Below, one piece after another: positions 35,730 through 44,480 of a stretch of 64,000 nucleotides of DNA. Under the pieces are notes generated by a model. The model was not told where the DNA came from, searched no databases, and worked only from the letters and a program-made list of their open reading frames with translations. Source of the DNA: Streptomyces spororaveus (GTDB lineage: Bacteria; Actinomycetota; Actinomycetes; Streptomycetales; Streptomycetaceae); NCBI RefSeq assembly GCF_016755875.1, contig NZ_BNED01000005.1:7329501-7393500 (forward strand), given 5' to 3'. The position numbers and the translations under genes were made by a program. Every line of letters begins with the position of its first letter. The first letter of the stretch is position 1.

Positions 35730-38261
35730 TCAGAGCGCTCCGAGCTCGCCGACCGAGGTGACCCGGATGACGGCCCGGCCCTCCTCGTCGGAGGCGGCCA
35801 GGTCGACCTCGGCGCTGATGCCCCAGCCATGGTCCCCGTTGGGGTCCGCGAAGGTCTGGCGGACGCGCCACAGGCCGTGCGCCGGGTCCTCCTCGATCTG
35901 CAGCAGCTTCGGGCCGCGCGCGTCGGGGCCGGTGCCCAGGTCGTCGTACTCGTCCCAGTACCCGTCCAGGGCCTCGCCCCAGGCGTCCGCGTCCCAGCCG
36001 GACTCGGAATCCAGCTCGCCCAGCACGTTGACGTGGTCGAGTGCGGCCAGCTCCACCCGGCGGAACATGGCGTTGCGGACCAGGACGCGGAAGGCGCGCG
36101 CGTTCGCGGTGACCGGCTTGACCTGGTCGGCCTTCTCCTGGGCCTGCTCCGCCGTCTCCACCTCCGGGTTCGCCAGCTGCTCCCACTCGTCCAGCAGGCT
36201 GGAGTCGACCTGGCGTACCAGCTCGCCCAGCCAGGCGATCAGGTCCTGGAGGTCCTCGGACTTGAGGTCGTCGGGGATGGTGTGGTCCAGCGCCTTGAAC
36301 GCGCTCGCCAGGTAGCGCAGCACGATGCCCTCGGTGCGGGCCAGCTCGTAGAAGGAGGTGAACTCGGTGAAGGTCATCGCGCGTTCGTACATGTCGCGGA
36401 TGATCGACTTCGGGGAGACCGGGTGGTCGCGGACCCACGGGTGGCTCTTGGCGTACACGTCGTAGGCGTGGGAGAGCAGCTCTTCGAGGGGCTTGGGATA
36501 GGTGACGTCCTGGAGCCGCTCCATCCGCTCCTCGTACTCGATCCCGTCGGCCTTCATCTGGCCGACCTGGATGCCGCGTTCCTTGTTCTGCTGGGCGGCG
36601 AGGATCTGCCGCGGGTCGTCCAGCGTGGACTCCACGACGGAGACCATGTCCAGCGCGTAGGAGGGGGACTCCGGGTCCAGCAGGTCGAAGGAGGCCAGGG
36701 CGAAGGTGGACAGCGGCTGGTTGAGCGCGAAGTCCTGCTGGAGGTCGACCGTGAGCCGGATGGTGCGGCCCTCCGCGTCCGGGGTGTCGAGCTTCTCGAC
36801 CACCCCGCCGTCCAGCAGCGAGCGGTAGATCGCGATGGCCCGGCGGATGTGCCGCAGCTGGGCCTTGCGGGGCTCGTGGTTGTCCTCCAGCAGGTGGCGC
36901 ATCGCCTGGAAGGCGTCGCCCGGCCGGGCGATGACCGACAGCAGCATGATGTTCGTGACCTTGAAGCGCGAGGTGAGCGCCTCCGGGTCGGCGGCGATCA
37001 GCTTCTCGAACGTGGTGTCCGACCAGGCGACGAAGCCCTCGGGAGCCTTCTTGCGCACCACCTTGCGGCGCTTCTTCGGGTCGTCGCCCGCCTTCGCGAG
37101 CGCCTTCTCGTTCTCGATGACGTGCTCGGGAGCCTGTGCGACCACATAGCCCGCGGTGTCGAAGCCGGCCCGGCCGGCGCGCCCCGCGATCTGGTGGAAC
37201 TCCCGGGCGCGCAAGGTGCGGACGCGGTTGCCGTCGTACTTGGTGAGCGCCGTGAACAGCACCGTACGGATCGGGACGTTGACACCGACCCCGAGCGTGT
37301 CGGTGCCGCAGATGACCTTCAGCAGACCGGCCTGGGCGAGCTTCTCGACGAGGCGGCGGTACTTGGGCAGCATGCCGGCGTGGTGCACACCGATGCCGTG
37401 CCGGACGTAGCGGGAGAGGTTCTGGCCGAACTTGGTGGTGAAGCGGAAGTTGCCGATGAGATCGGCGATCTTGTCCTTCTCCTCGCGCGTGCACATGTTG
37501 ATGCTCATGAGCGACTGCGCCCGCTCGACCGCCTGGGCCTGGGTGAAGTGCACGATGTAGACCGGCGCCTGCCGGGTCTCCAGCAGCTCGGTGATCGTGT
37601 CGGTGATGGGCGTGGTCACGTACTCGTACGAGAGCGGGACGGGCCGCGTCGCGGAGCGGACCACCGAGGTGGGCCGTCCGGTGCGCCGGGTGAGGTCCTC
37701 CTCGAACCGCTTCATGTCGCCGAGGGTCGCCGACATCAGGATGAACTGCGCCTGCGGCAGTTCCAGCAGCGGGATCTGCCAGGCCCAGCCGCGGTCCGGC
37801 TCGGCATAGAAGTGGAACTCGTCCATCACGACCTGGCCGATGTCGGCGTGCTTGCCGTCGCGCAGGGCGATGGAGGCCAGGACCTCGGCGGTGCAGCAGA
37901 TCACCGGGGCGTCCGCGTTCACGGAGGCGTCACCGGTCAGCATGCCGACGTTCTCGGTGCCGAAGAGCTTGCACAGGTCGAAGAACTTCTCCGACACCAG
38001 CGCCTTGATCGGGGCGGTGTAGAAGGTGACCTTGTCCTGGGCCAGCGCGGTGAAATGCGCGCCGGCCGCGACCAGGCTCTTGCCGGAGCCGGTCGGGGTG
38101 GAGAGGATCACGTTAGCCCCGGAGACGACCTCGATGAGCGCCTCCTCCTGAGCCGGGTACAGGGTGATGCCCTGGTCCTCCGCCCACGAGGAGAAAGCCT
38201 CGAAGAGGGCGTCGGGGTCGGCGTTCGGCGGGAGCTGATCAATGAGGGTCACACCCCCCAT
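35730..38261 (-). CDS. Ski2/Mtr4-like DEAD/DEAH RNA helicase with DUF3516 C-terminus
   Basis: 843 residues. Walker A STPTGSGKS, motif II MDEFHF, motif III MSATLGD; second RecA lobe with VHHAGMLPKYR, ICGTDTLGVGVN (motif V) and HQIAGRAGRAG (motif VI). The C-terminal 400 residues are helical and match the DUF3516 region of actinobacterial homologues. Probably acts in RNA decay or processing, by analogy with Ski2/Mtr4. ATG 38261 is taken; a GTG three codons later is an alternative. Divergent from the YdjM-like gene with a 135-bp gap. Confidence 0.92.
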   Translation of the reverse strand: MGGVTLIDQLPPNADPDALFEAFSSWAEDQGITLYPAQEEALIEVVSGANVILSTPTGSGKSLVAAGAHFTALAQDKVTFYTAPIKALVSEKFFDLCKLFGTENVGMLTGDASVNADAPVICCTAEVLASIALRDGKHADIGQVVMDEFHFYAEPDRGWAWQIPLLELPQAQFILMSATLGDMKRFEEDLTRRTGRPTSVVRSATRPVPLSYEYVTTPITDTITELLETRQAPVYIVHFTQAQAVERAQSLMSINMCTREEKDKIADLIGNFRFTTKFGQNLSRYVRHGIGVHHAGMLPKYRRLVEKLAQAGLLKVICGTDTLGVGVNVPIRTVLFTALTKYDGNRVRTLRAREFHQIAGRAGRAGFDTAGYVVAQAPEHVIENEKALAKAGDDPKKRRKVVRKKAPEGFVAWSDTTFEKLIAADPEALTSRFKVTNIMLLSVIARPGDAFQAMRHLLEDNHEPRKAQLRHIRRAIAIYRSLLDGGVVEKLDTPDAEGRTIRLTVDLQQDFALNQPLSTFALASFDLLDPESPSYALDMVSVVESTLDDPRQILAAQQNKERGIQVGQMKADGIEYEERMERLQDVTYPKPLEELLSHAYDVYAKSHPWVRDHPVSPKSIIRDMYERAMTFTEFTSFYELARTEGIVLRYLASAFKALDHTIPDDLKSEDLQDLIAWLGELVRQVDSSLLDEWEQLANPEVETAEQAQEKADQVKPVTANARAFRVLVRNAMFRRVELAALDHVNVLGELDSESGWDADAWGEALDGYWDEYDDLGTGPDARGPKLLQIEEDPAHGLWRVRQTFADPNGDHGWGISAEVDLAASDEEGRAVIRVTSVGELGAL

Positions 38262-38396
38262 CTTGCCTGGCTTCCCCCCGGATCAGGGAACCGGCGGACG
38301 GAACGAAGATCACCGACGGTACGCTGTGCCGTCGATGCGGCCCGAACGAAACAGTCGACCGGGCCCGACCACACACCACCGGGGCGGGAAACGACC

Positions 38397-39188
38397 ATGA
38401 TGGGTCCGGCGCACTCACTGTCCGGGGCAGCGGCCTGGCTGGGGGTGGGCGCGGCCACCGCGGCCGCCGGACACCCCATGCCCTGGCCGGTCCTCGTCGT
38501 CGGCGCGCTGATCTGCGCCGGGGCGGCTCTGGCCCCCGACCTCGATCACAAGTCGGCGACGATCTCGCGTGCCTTCGGCCCGCTCTCCAAGGGCGTGTGC
38601 GAGGTGGTCGACAAGATCTCCTACGCCGTCTACAAGGGCACCCGCTCCAAGAAGGACGCCCGCCGCACGGGCGGCCACCGCACCCTGACGCACACCTGGC
38701 TCTGGGCCGTGCTGATCGGTGGCGGTTCCTCCCTGCTCGCCGTCACCGCCGAGCGCTGGGGTGTGCTGGCGCTGCTCTTCGTGCACCTGGTGCTGGCGGT
38801 CGAGGGGCTGCTCTGGCGGGCCGCCCGGATGTCCAGCGACGTCCTGGTCTGGCTGCTCGGCGCGACCAGCGCGTGGATCCTGGCCGGGGTGCTCGACCAG
38901 CCCGGCAACGGGGCGAACTGGCTGTTCACCGGACCGGGCCAGGAGTACCTCTGGCTCGGCCTGCCGATCGTGCTCGGGGCGCTGGTCCACGACATCGGCG
39001 ACGCCCTGACCGTCTCCGGCTGCCCGGTCCTGTGGCCGCTGCCGATCGCGGGCAAGCGCTGGTACCCGATCGGGCCGCCGAAGGCGATGCGTTTCCGGGC
39101 CGGCAGCTGGGTGGAGCTGAAGGTCCTCATGCCGGTGTTCATCCTGCTGGGCGGCTTCGGTGGAGCCTCGGCCCTCGGCTTCATCTGA
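38397..39188 (+). CDS. YdjM-like membrane-bound metal-dependent hydrolase
   Basis: 263 residues. After MMGPAHSLSGAAAWLG come conserved ALAPDLDHKSATISRAFG (metal-binding Asp/His), GGHRTLTHTW and VHDIGDALT, the His/Asp cluster of the DUF457/YdjM family. Several hydrophobic helices (about 27-45, 100-130, 150-175, 240-262) place it in the membrane. In E. coli the family is LexA-controlled; here a GAACGAA...GTTCG-like element is not evident. ATG 38397 is followed directly by a second ATG. Confidence 0.85.
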   Translation: MMGPAHSLSGAAAWLGVGAATAAAGHPMPWPVLVVGALICAGAALAPDLDHKSATISRAFGPLSKGVCEVVDKISYAVYKGTRSKKDARRTGGHRTLTHTWLWAVLIGGGSSLLAVTAERWGVLALLFVHLVLAVEGLLWRAARMSSDVLVWLLGATSAWILAGVLDQPGNGANWLFTGPGQEYLWLGLPIVLGALVHDIGDALTVSGCPVLWPLPIAGKRWYPIGPPKAMRFRAGSWVELKVLMPVFILLGGFGGASALGFI

Positions 39189-39302
39189 CACGGCCGGGCC
39201 ACCGCACCCGAGGCGGTCTGTTCAGGCCCGCCCCGGCCGGTCATGATGTGGGCCGACGAGCCGTCAGTGCCGTCGGCTCGCGTCAGGACCCGGGGGGGAT
39301 CC

Positions 39303-40514
39303 GTGCGCAGGAGGAACAGAAGCATCCGTACAACGCTGGCGGGGGCGGTGCTCGCCACGCTCACCGTGGCCTTACCGGCCCACACGGCCTCGGCGGAGTC
39401 CGGCGGCACGCCGGACGCGGGACCGGACTGCAGACCGTCCGTCAGGATCCTGGAGTCGCTCCCGGGGGAGGACCCGTATCCGAACCCGTGGCTGCACCGC
39501 ACGCAGGTGAACGACATCGGCCCGGCCGGGCTGTCGGTCGGTGTCTCCCACGACCTGCCGGCCTACTGGATCGGCACCAAGGTGTTCGCCGTGCCGCTCC
39601 CCGCGGGGGCCACCGGCGGACGGGTGGCGGCCGTCAACCGGTCCGGCCTCATGGTCGGCACGCTGACCACGGCGACCTGGACCGAGACCCTGGCCTTCAG
39701 CTACCGGCCGGGGGCACGCGGCGTCACCCTGTTGCCCGGCGGGCACACCGCCGCCGACGTCAACGACCGGGGACACATCGTCGGCACACGCTACGACGAC
39801 GACCCGGGAGTCACCACCGGCCTCGAATGGGCGGGCGGCAGGATCCACCGCAAACTCCTCGTGCCGCCCGGCTACCGGCTCGACTACGTGACCGGCATCA
39901 ACAACGCCGGTCAGGTCATCGGCTCCGGCTTCGGACCCTCCGCCACCGGGGACGACGGGCCCGCCAGCCCCGGGCTGCTCTGGTCCGCCGCCGTGGACGC
40001 CGGGCCCACCGCCCTCAGCCCCCTCGGCAGCCTCGACCACCAGTACCGGCCGCAGGACATCGACGACTCGGGCCGGATCGCCGGCACCTACCTGTCGGTG
40101 CAGGAGCAATGGCTGAACCTGCCCGCCGTCTGGGCCGCCCCCTACGGATCGGTCCGCTACGCGCCCCGGCTCCCGGCGGCCCACCGCGGCACCTTCGAGG
40201 GCCTCAGCCCGAACACGAACGTCTCGGTCGGCATCGCCAGCCACTTCCTCTACGCGTGGCCGCCCCCACAGGACCACCCGCAGGAGCGGGCCCAGTACTG
40301 GACCGGTGAAGGCCCCATGCGTGCCCTTCCCGCGCTCGCCCCGAACGCCTTCACCACCGCCTACACCGTCACCGACGACGACCGCGTCGGCGGCGCCGCC
40401 GAGGACGCCCAGGGCGACACCCACCCGGTGATCTGGACCTGCGCCCGCAAGCAGGCCTTCGTCCCCGCCGACCGGCCGGCCGTGAGGACGGGCGGGGCGG
40501 ACACCGCGGACTAA
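39303..40514 (+). CDS. Secreted HAF-repeat-like protein
   Basis: 403 residues. Signal peptide: basic start RRRNRSIRTT, hydrophobic core LAGAVLATLTVAL, cleavage likely after ASA (about residue 31). The mature part repeats an N-D-x-G-x-I-V-G type unit: VNDIGPAGLSVG, AVNRSGLMVG, DVNDRGHIVG, GINNAGQVIG, DIDDSGRIAG. This suggests a small beta-propeller of HAF-type repeats acting outside the cell. GTG at 39303 with GGGGGG upstream. Codon 24, inside the signal peptide, is TTA (39372-39374), so secretion should depend on bldA. Function unknown. Confidence 0.75.
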   Translation: MRRRNRSIRTTLAGAVLATLTVALPAHTASAESGGTPDAGPDCRPSVRILESLPGEDPYPNPWLHRTQVNDIGPAGLSVGVSHDLPAYWIGTKVFAVPLPAGATGGRVAAVNRSGLMVGTLTTATWTETLAFSYRPGARGVTLLPGGHTAADVNDRGHIVGTRYDDDPGVTTGLEWAGGRIHRKLLVPPGYRLDYVTGINNAGQVIGSGFGPSATGDDGPASPGLLWSAAVDAGPTALSPLGSLDHQYRPQDIDDSGRIAGTYLSVQEQWLNLPAVWAAPYGSVRYAPRLPAAHRGTFEGLSPNTNVSVGIASHFLYAWPPPQDHPQERAQYWTGEGPMRALPALAPNAFTTAYTVTDDDRVGGAAEDAQGDTHPVIWTCARKQAFVPADRPAVRTGGADTAD

Positions 40515-40547
40515 CGAACCGGGCAACAGGACGACCGGGCGGAACGG

Positions 40548-40594
40548 TGTCGCCGGGCGGCGGGGGAGCAAGTCCTCACCGCCGCCCGGCGGCA
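40548..40594. terminator. Bidirectional terminator
   Basis: 16-bp arms with one mismatch (TGTCGCCGGGCGGCGG at 40548-40563, complement at 40579-40594), 15-nt loop, between the convergent genes ending at 40514 and 40620. Confidence 0.85.
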
Positions 40595-40619
40595 CCGGCC
40601 CGGGGGTGTCCCGGCCCGC

Positions 40620-42401
40620 TCAGCCGTGCCAGGACCGCCACAGGGCCGCGTAGGCCCCGTCGGCCGCGACCAGCTCGTCGTGCGAGCCGAGTTCGCTGAT
40701 CCGGCCCCCCTCGACCACCGCGATCACGTCCGCGTCGTGCGCGGTGTGCAGCCGGTGGGCGATGGCGATGACCGTACGGCCGTCCAGCACCCGAGCCAGC
40801 GAGCGCTCCAAGTGCCGTGCCGCGCGCGGGTCCAGCAGCGAGGTGGCCTCGTCCAGCACCAGCGTGTGCGGGTCGGCCAGCACCAGCCGGGCGAGCGCGA
40901 TCTGCTGCGCCTGCGCCGGGGTCAGTGCCGTGCCGCCGGAGCCGACCTCGGTGTCCAGGCCGGCCTCCATGGCCCGCGCCCAGCCGTCGGCGTCCACCGC
41001 GGCCAGCGCCGCCCACAGCTCCGTGTCCCCGGCGCCCGTCCGCGCGAGGCGGAGATTGTCCCGCAGCGTGCCCACGAACACGTGGTGCTCCTGGTTGACG
41101 AGGGCCACGTGCTCGCGCACCCGCTCCGCGGGCATCCGTGACAGCCGGGCCCCGCCGAGGGTGACCTCGCCGCTCCGGGGCGCGTAGATGCCCGCGAGCA
41201 GCCGGCCCAGGGTGGACTTGCCCGCGCCCGAAGGGCCGACCAGCGCCATCCGGGTGCCCGGCGGAACGGACATGGACACCTGGTGCAGGACGTCCACGCC
41301 CTCCCGGTAGCCGAAGTGGACCTCCTGGGCCCGCACGTCCCGGCCCTCGGGCGCCACCTTCGCGTCCCCCGCGTCCGGTTCGATCTCCCGCACGCCCACC
41401 AGGCGGCCGAGCGAGACCTGGGCGACCTGCAACTCGTCGTACCAGCGCAGGATCAGACCGATCGGGTCGACCAGCATCTGGGCCAGCAGGGCGCCCGTGG
41501 TCAGCTCCCCGACCGACATCCAGCCCCGCATCACGCAGAAGCCGCCGATCAGCAGCACCGAACCGAGGATCGTCACGAAGGTGACGTTGATGACCGGGAA
41601 GAGGACCGTCCGCAGGAACAGCGTGTACCGCTCCCACGCGACCCACTGCGAGATCCGCCGCTCCGACAGCGCGATCCGCTCCGGGCCGAGGCGGTGCGCC
41701 TCGACCGTGCGGCCCGCGTCCACCGTCTCGGTGAGGACGGCCGAGACCGCCGCATAGCCGGCCGCCTCCGAGCGGTACGCCGACGGCGCCCGCCTGAAGT
41801 ACCAGCGGCAGCCGATCACCAGCACCGGCAGCGCCACCAGCGCGGCCAGTGCCAACGGCGGCGCGGTCACGGCGAGGGCCCCGAACAGCAGCCCCGCCCA
41901 CACCACGCCGATGGCCAGCTGCGGCACGGCCTGGCGCATGGCGTTCGCCAGCCGGTCGATGTCGGTGGTGATCCGCGACAGCAGGTCACCGGTACCGGCC
42001 CGCTCCAGCACGCCCGGCGGCAGACCCACCGACCGCACCAGGAAGTCCTCGCGCAGATCGGCCAGCATCTCCTCGCCGAGCATCGCCCCGCGGAGCCGTA
42101 CCAGCCGGACGAAGAACGTCTGCACCGCCAGAGCCAGCGCGAACAGCAGCGCCACACGCCCCAGATGCAGCTCGCGCGCCCCCGTCGAGAGGTCGTCCAC
42201 GATCCGGCCCAGCAGGTACGGGCCGACCATGGAGGCGATCACCGCGGCCGCGTTCACGCTCACCAGCACCGCGAAGGCCCGCCGGTGGCGCCGGAACAGG
42301 CCGCGCACATAGCCCCGTACGGTCGCCGACGTGCCCACGGGCAGGGTCGCGGCCGATTCGGGGGCCGCCGGATCGTACTCCGGCGGCGCCACGCCGATCA
42401 T
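40620..42401 (-). CDS. ABC exporter half-transporter with altered signature (subunit 2)
   Basis: 593 residues: six-helix ABC_membrane domain (about 35-320) and NBD (about 355-590). Walker [11 protein letters not shown] loop VNQEHHVF, Walker B VLDEATS with catalytic Glu and H loop AHRLHT are all intact. The signature is [13 protein letters not shown] instead of LSGGQ. Its partner gene has the opposite set of defects, so the pair should have one working ATP site built from this Walker A and the partner's LSGGQ. ATG at 42401 overlaps the partner's stop (ATGA). It exports an unknown substrate. Confidence 0.9.
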   Translation of the reverse strand: MIGVAPPEYDPAAPESAATLPVGTSATVRGYVRGLFRRHRRAFAVLVSVNAAAVIASMVGPYLLGRIVDDLSTGARELHLGRVALLFALALAVQTFFVRLVRLRGAMLGEEMLADLREDFLVRSVGLPPGVLERAGTGDLLSRITTDIDRLANAMRQAVPQLAIGVVWAGLLFGALAVTAPPLALAALVALPVLVIGCRWYFRRAPSAYRSEAAGYAAVSAVLTETVDAGRTVEAHRLGPERIALSERRISQWVAWERYTLFLRTVLFPVINVTFVTILGSVLLIGGFCVMRGWMSVGELTTGALLAQMLVDPIGLILRWYDELQVAQVSLGRLVGVREIEPDAGDAKVAPEGRDVRAQEVHFGYREGVDVLHQVSMSVPPGTRMALVGPSGAGKSTLGRLLAGIYAPRSGEVTLGGARLSRMPAERVREHVALVNQEHHVFVGTLRDNLRLARTGAGDTELWAALAAVDADGWARAMEAGLDTEVGSGGTALTPAQAQQIALARLVLADPHTLVLDEATSLLDPRAARHLERSLARVLDGRTVIAIAHRLHTAHDADVIAVVEGGRISELGSHDELVAADGAYAALWRSWHG

Positions 42402-44320
42402 GCGGATTCCTCGATCTCTGTGAGTGCTTCTTCCAGCTCTGTCAGTTCCAGCCCGCCGAGCCGCTGCTCCTCGTCGGTCTCGCGGGTGACGACCGCCCGG
42501 TAGCGCGGTTCGCTCCGCAGCAGCTCGCGGTGGGTACCGACGGCCGCCACCGTCCCCCCGTCGATGAGCACGACCCGGTCCGCGCGGTCCAGCAGCAGTG
42601 GCGAGGACGCCAGTACCACCGTGGTCCGCCCGGCGCGCAGGGCCGCGATCCCGTCCGCGATCCGTGCCTCGGTGTGCGAGTCGACCGCGGAGGTCGGCTC
42701 GTCGAGCACCAGTACCTCCGGGTCGGTGACCAGGGACCGCGCCAGCGCGAGCCGCTGGCGCTGGCCGCCCGACAGGGACCGGCCGCGCTCGGTGATCCGG
42801 GCGTCCATCGGGTCCTCGGTCCCGTCCGGCGCCGACTGCAGCAGGGCGTCCAGGACGTCCGTGCACTGGGCCGCGCCGAGCGCCGCACCGGAGTCGACCG
42901 CTCCGGAGGCCGGCACGTCGAACAGCTCCCGCAGAGTCCCGGACAGCAGCACCGGGTCCTTGTCCTGTACGAGGACCAGGGTGCGCGCGGTGTCCAGTTC
43001 GAGCTCGTCCAGCGCGACTCCTCCGAGGAGCACGGACGGCGCCCCGGCCCCGGAACCGGAGTCCGCACCGGAGTCCGCACCGGAGTCCGCACCCGCCTCC
43101 GCACCCGCCTGCGCGTCGGACTCAGCGTCCGCCCCCGGGCCCTCGTCCATCGGGTGGCCGCCCAGGCGTTCGGCGAGCCGCCCGGCCAGGTCCGGGTCCC
43201 CGCACACGACGGCGGTGAACCGCCCCGCGGGGGCCAGCAGCCCGGTCCGGGGGTCGTACAGGTCCCCGCCCGCGGCCGGTGCCTTCGCGGGGCCGGTGCG
43301 CGCGGGACGCCCGGCCGCGGCGTCCGTCCGGGTCAGCGACAGCACCCGCGCGGCCCGCTTGGCGGACGGACGCGAGAAGGAGTAGGCCATGGCGATCTCT
43401 TCGAAGTGCCGGAGCGGGTAGAGCAGGGTCGCCACCGCGCTGAAGGCGGCGACGAGCTCACCCACCGCGATGCGCCCGTCCGAGACGAGCGTGGCGCCGT
43501 ACCAGACCACGGTGATCATCAGCGCGCCCGGGAGCACCACCTGGATCGCGGAGATCAGCGCCCACATCCGGGCGCTGCGCACGGCGGCCTTGCGGACGTC
43601 CTGCGAGGCCTCGCGGTAGCGGCCGAGGAACAGCTCCTCACCGCCGATTCCGCGCAGCACGCGCAGGCCCGCGACCGTGTCGGAGGCCAGCTCGGTGGCC
43701 TTGCCCGCCTTCTCCCGCTGGACGTCGGCGCGCTTGGTGGCGCGCGGCAGCAGCGGCAGCGAGGCCAGGGCGATCAGGGGTACGCCCACGGCCACGACCA
43801 CGCCGAGCTCGGGGGCGTAGAACAGCAGGCCGACGCAGACGAGGACGATGGAGAAGACGGCCGCGAGGAAGCGTGAGACGGCCTCGACGAACCATCCGAT
43901 CTTCTCGACGTCGCCCGTGGACACCGCGACCACTTCGCCTGCGGCGACCCGGCGGGTGAGGGCGGATCCCAGCTCGGCCGTCTTGCGCGCCAGGAGTTGC
44001 TGGACCCGTGCCGCGGCAGTGATCCAGTTGGTGACGGCCGTGCGGTGGAGCATGGCGTCGCCGACCGAGATGGCGACGCCGATGCCCAGCAGCAGTGCGC
44101 CGACGAGCAGCAGCCGGTTCGGCTCGCGGTCGGCGACGGCGCCGATGCCCAGGCCCACGGCGTACGGCAGTCCGGCGACGCCGGAGAAGTGCAGCATGCC
44201 CCAGCACAGGCTCTTGAGCTGTCCGCCGAGTTGGCCGCGCCCCAGCCACAGCAGGAACCGGGGGCCTGAACGAGCGTCGGGTACCCCCGGATCCGGATAC
44301 GGAAGATCGCTGATCTGCAT
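42398..44320 (-). CDS. ABC exporter half-transporter lacking Walker A (subunit 1)
   Basis: 640 residues: membrane domain (about 40-330), then an NBD with a perfect signature [17 protein letters not shown] and Walker [10 protein letters not shown]. The Walker A position reads [18 protein letters not shown], with no G-K-S/T, and the H-loop reads VVLASSPLL, without His. It therefore cannot bind ATP normally at its own P-loop but supplies the signature to subunit 2. After the missing P-loop there is an insertion of about 35 acidic residues (GADSGADSG repeats) encoded by a 12-nt tandem repeat. First gene of the two-gene operon. Confidence 0.9.
   Translation of the reverse strand: MQISDLPYPDPGVPDARSGPRFLLWLGRGQLGGQLKSLCWGMLHFSGVAGLPYAVGLGIGAVADREPNRLLLVGALLLGIGVAISVGDAMLHRTAVTNWITAAARVQQLLARKTAELGSALTRRVAAGEVVAVSTGDVEKIGWFVEAVSRFLAAVFSIVLVCVGLLFYAPELGVVVAVGVPLIALASLPLLPRATKRADVQREKAGKATELASDTVAGLRVLRGIGGEELFLGRYREASQDVRKAAVRSARMWALISAIQVVLPGALMITVVWYGATLVSDGRIAVGELVAAFSAVATLLYPLRHFEEIAMAYSFSRPSAKRAARVLSLTRTDAAAGRPARTGPAKAPAAGGDLYDPRTGLLAPAGRFTAVVCGDPDLAGRLAERLGGHPMDEGPGADAESDAQAGAEAGADSGADSGADSGSGAGAPSVLLGGVALDELELDTARTLVLVQDKDPVLLSGTLRELFDVPASGAVDSGAALGAAQCTDVLDALLQSAPDGTEDPMDARITERGRSLSGGQRQRLALARSLVTDPEVLVLDEPTSAVDSHTEARIADGIAALRAGRTTVVLASSPLLLDRADRVVLIDGGTVAAVGTHRELLRSEPRYRAVVTRETDEEQRLGGLELTELEEALTEIEESA
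43056..43091 (-). repeat. 12-nt tandem repeat inside the ABC subunit gene
   Basis: Three perfect copies of CCGGAGTCCGCA (plus strand), encoding the repeated GADS units on the minus strand. In frame, so copy-number change would alter only the length of the acidic insert. Confidence 0.8.
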
Positions 44321-44480
44321 GACGCCCCATGACTGGTCGAGTGGTCCAAACCGTGCAAGGTTCGCCTTCCGGACCGGTGCCGGGCAATCGATTTTCCGTG
44401 GGCCGCCCGCTGCGGCCAGCAGGTTTACGGCACCGGGCAGCGAAGGGCCGCCTGGTCACGGGGGTCGCACGCCCCGGCGC

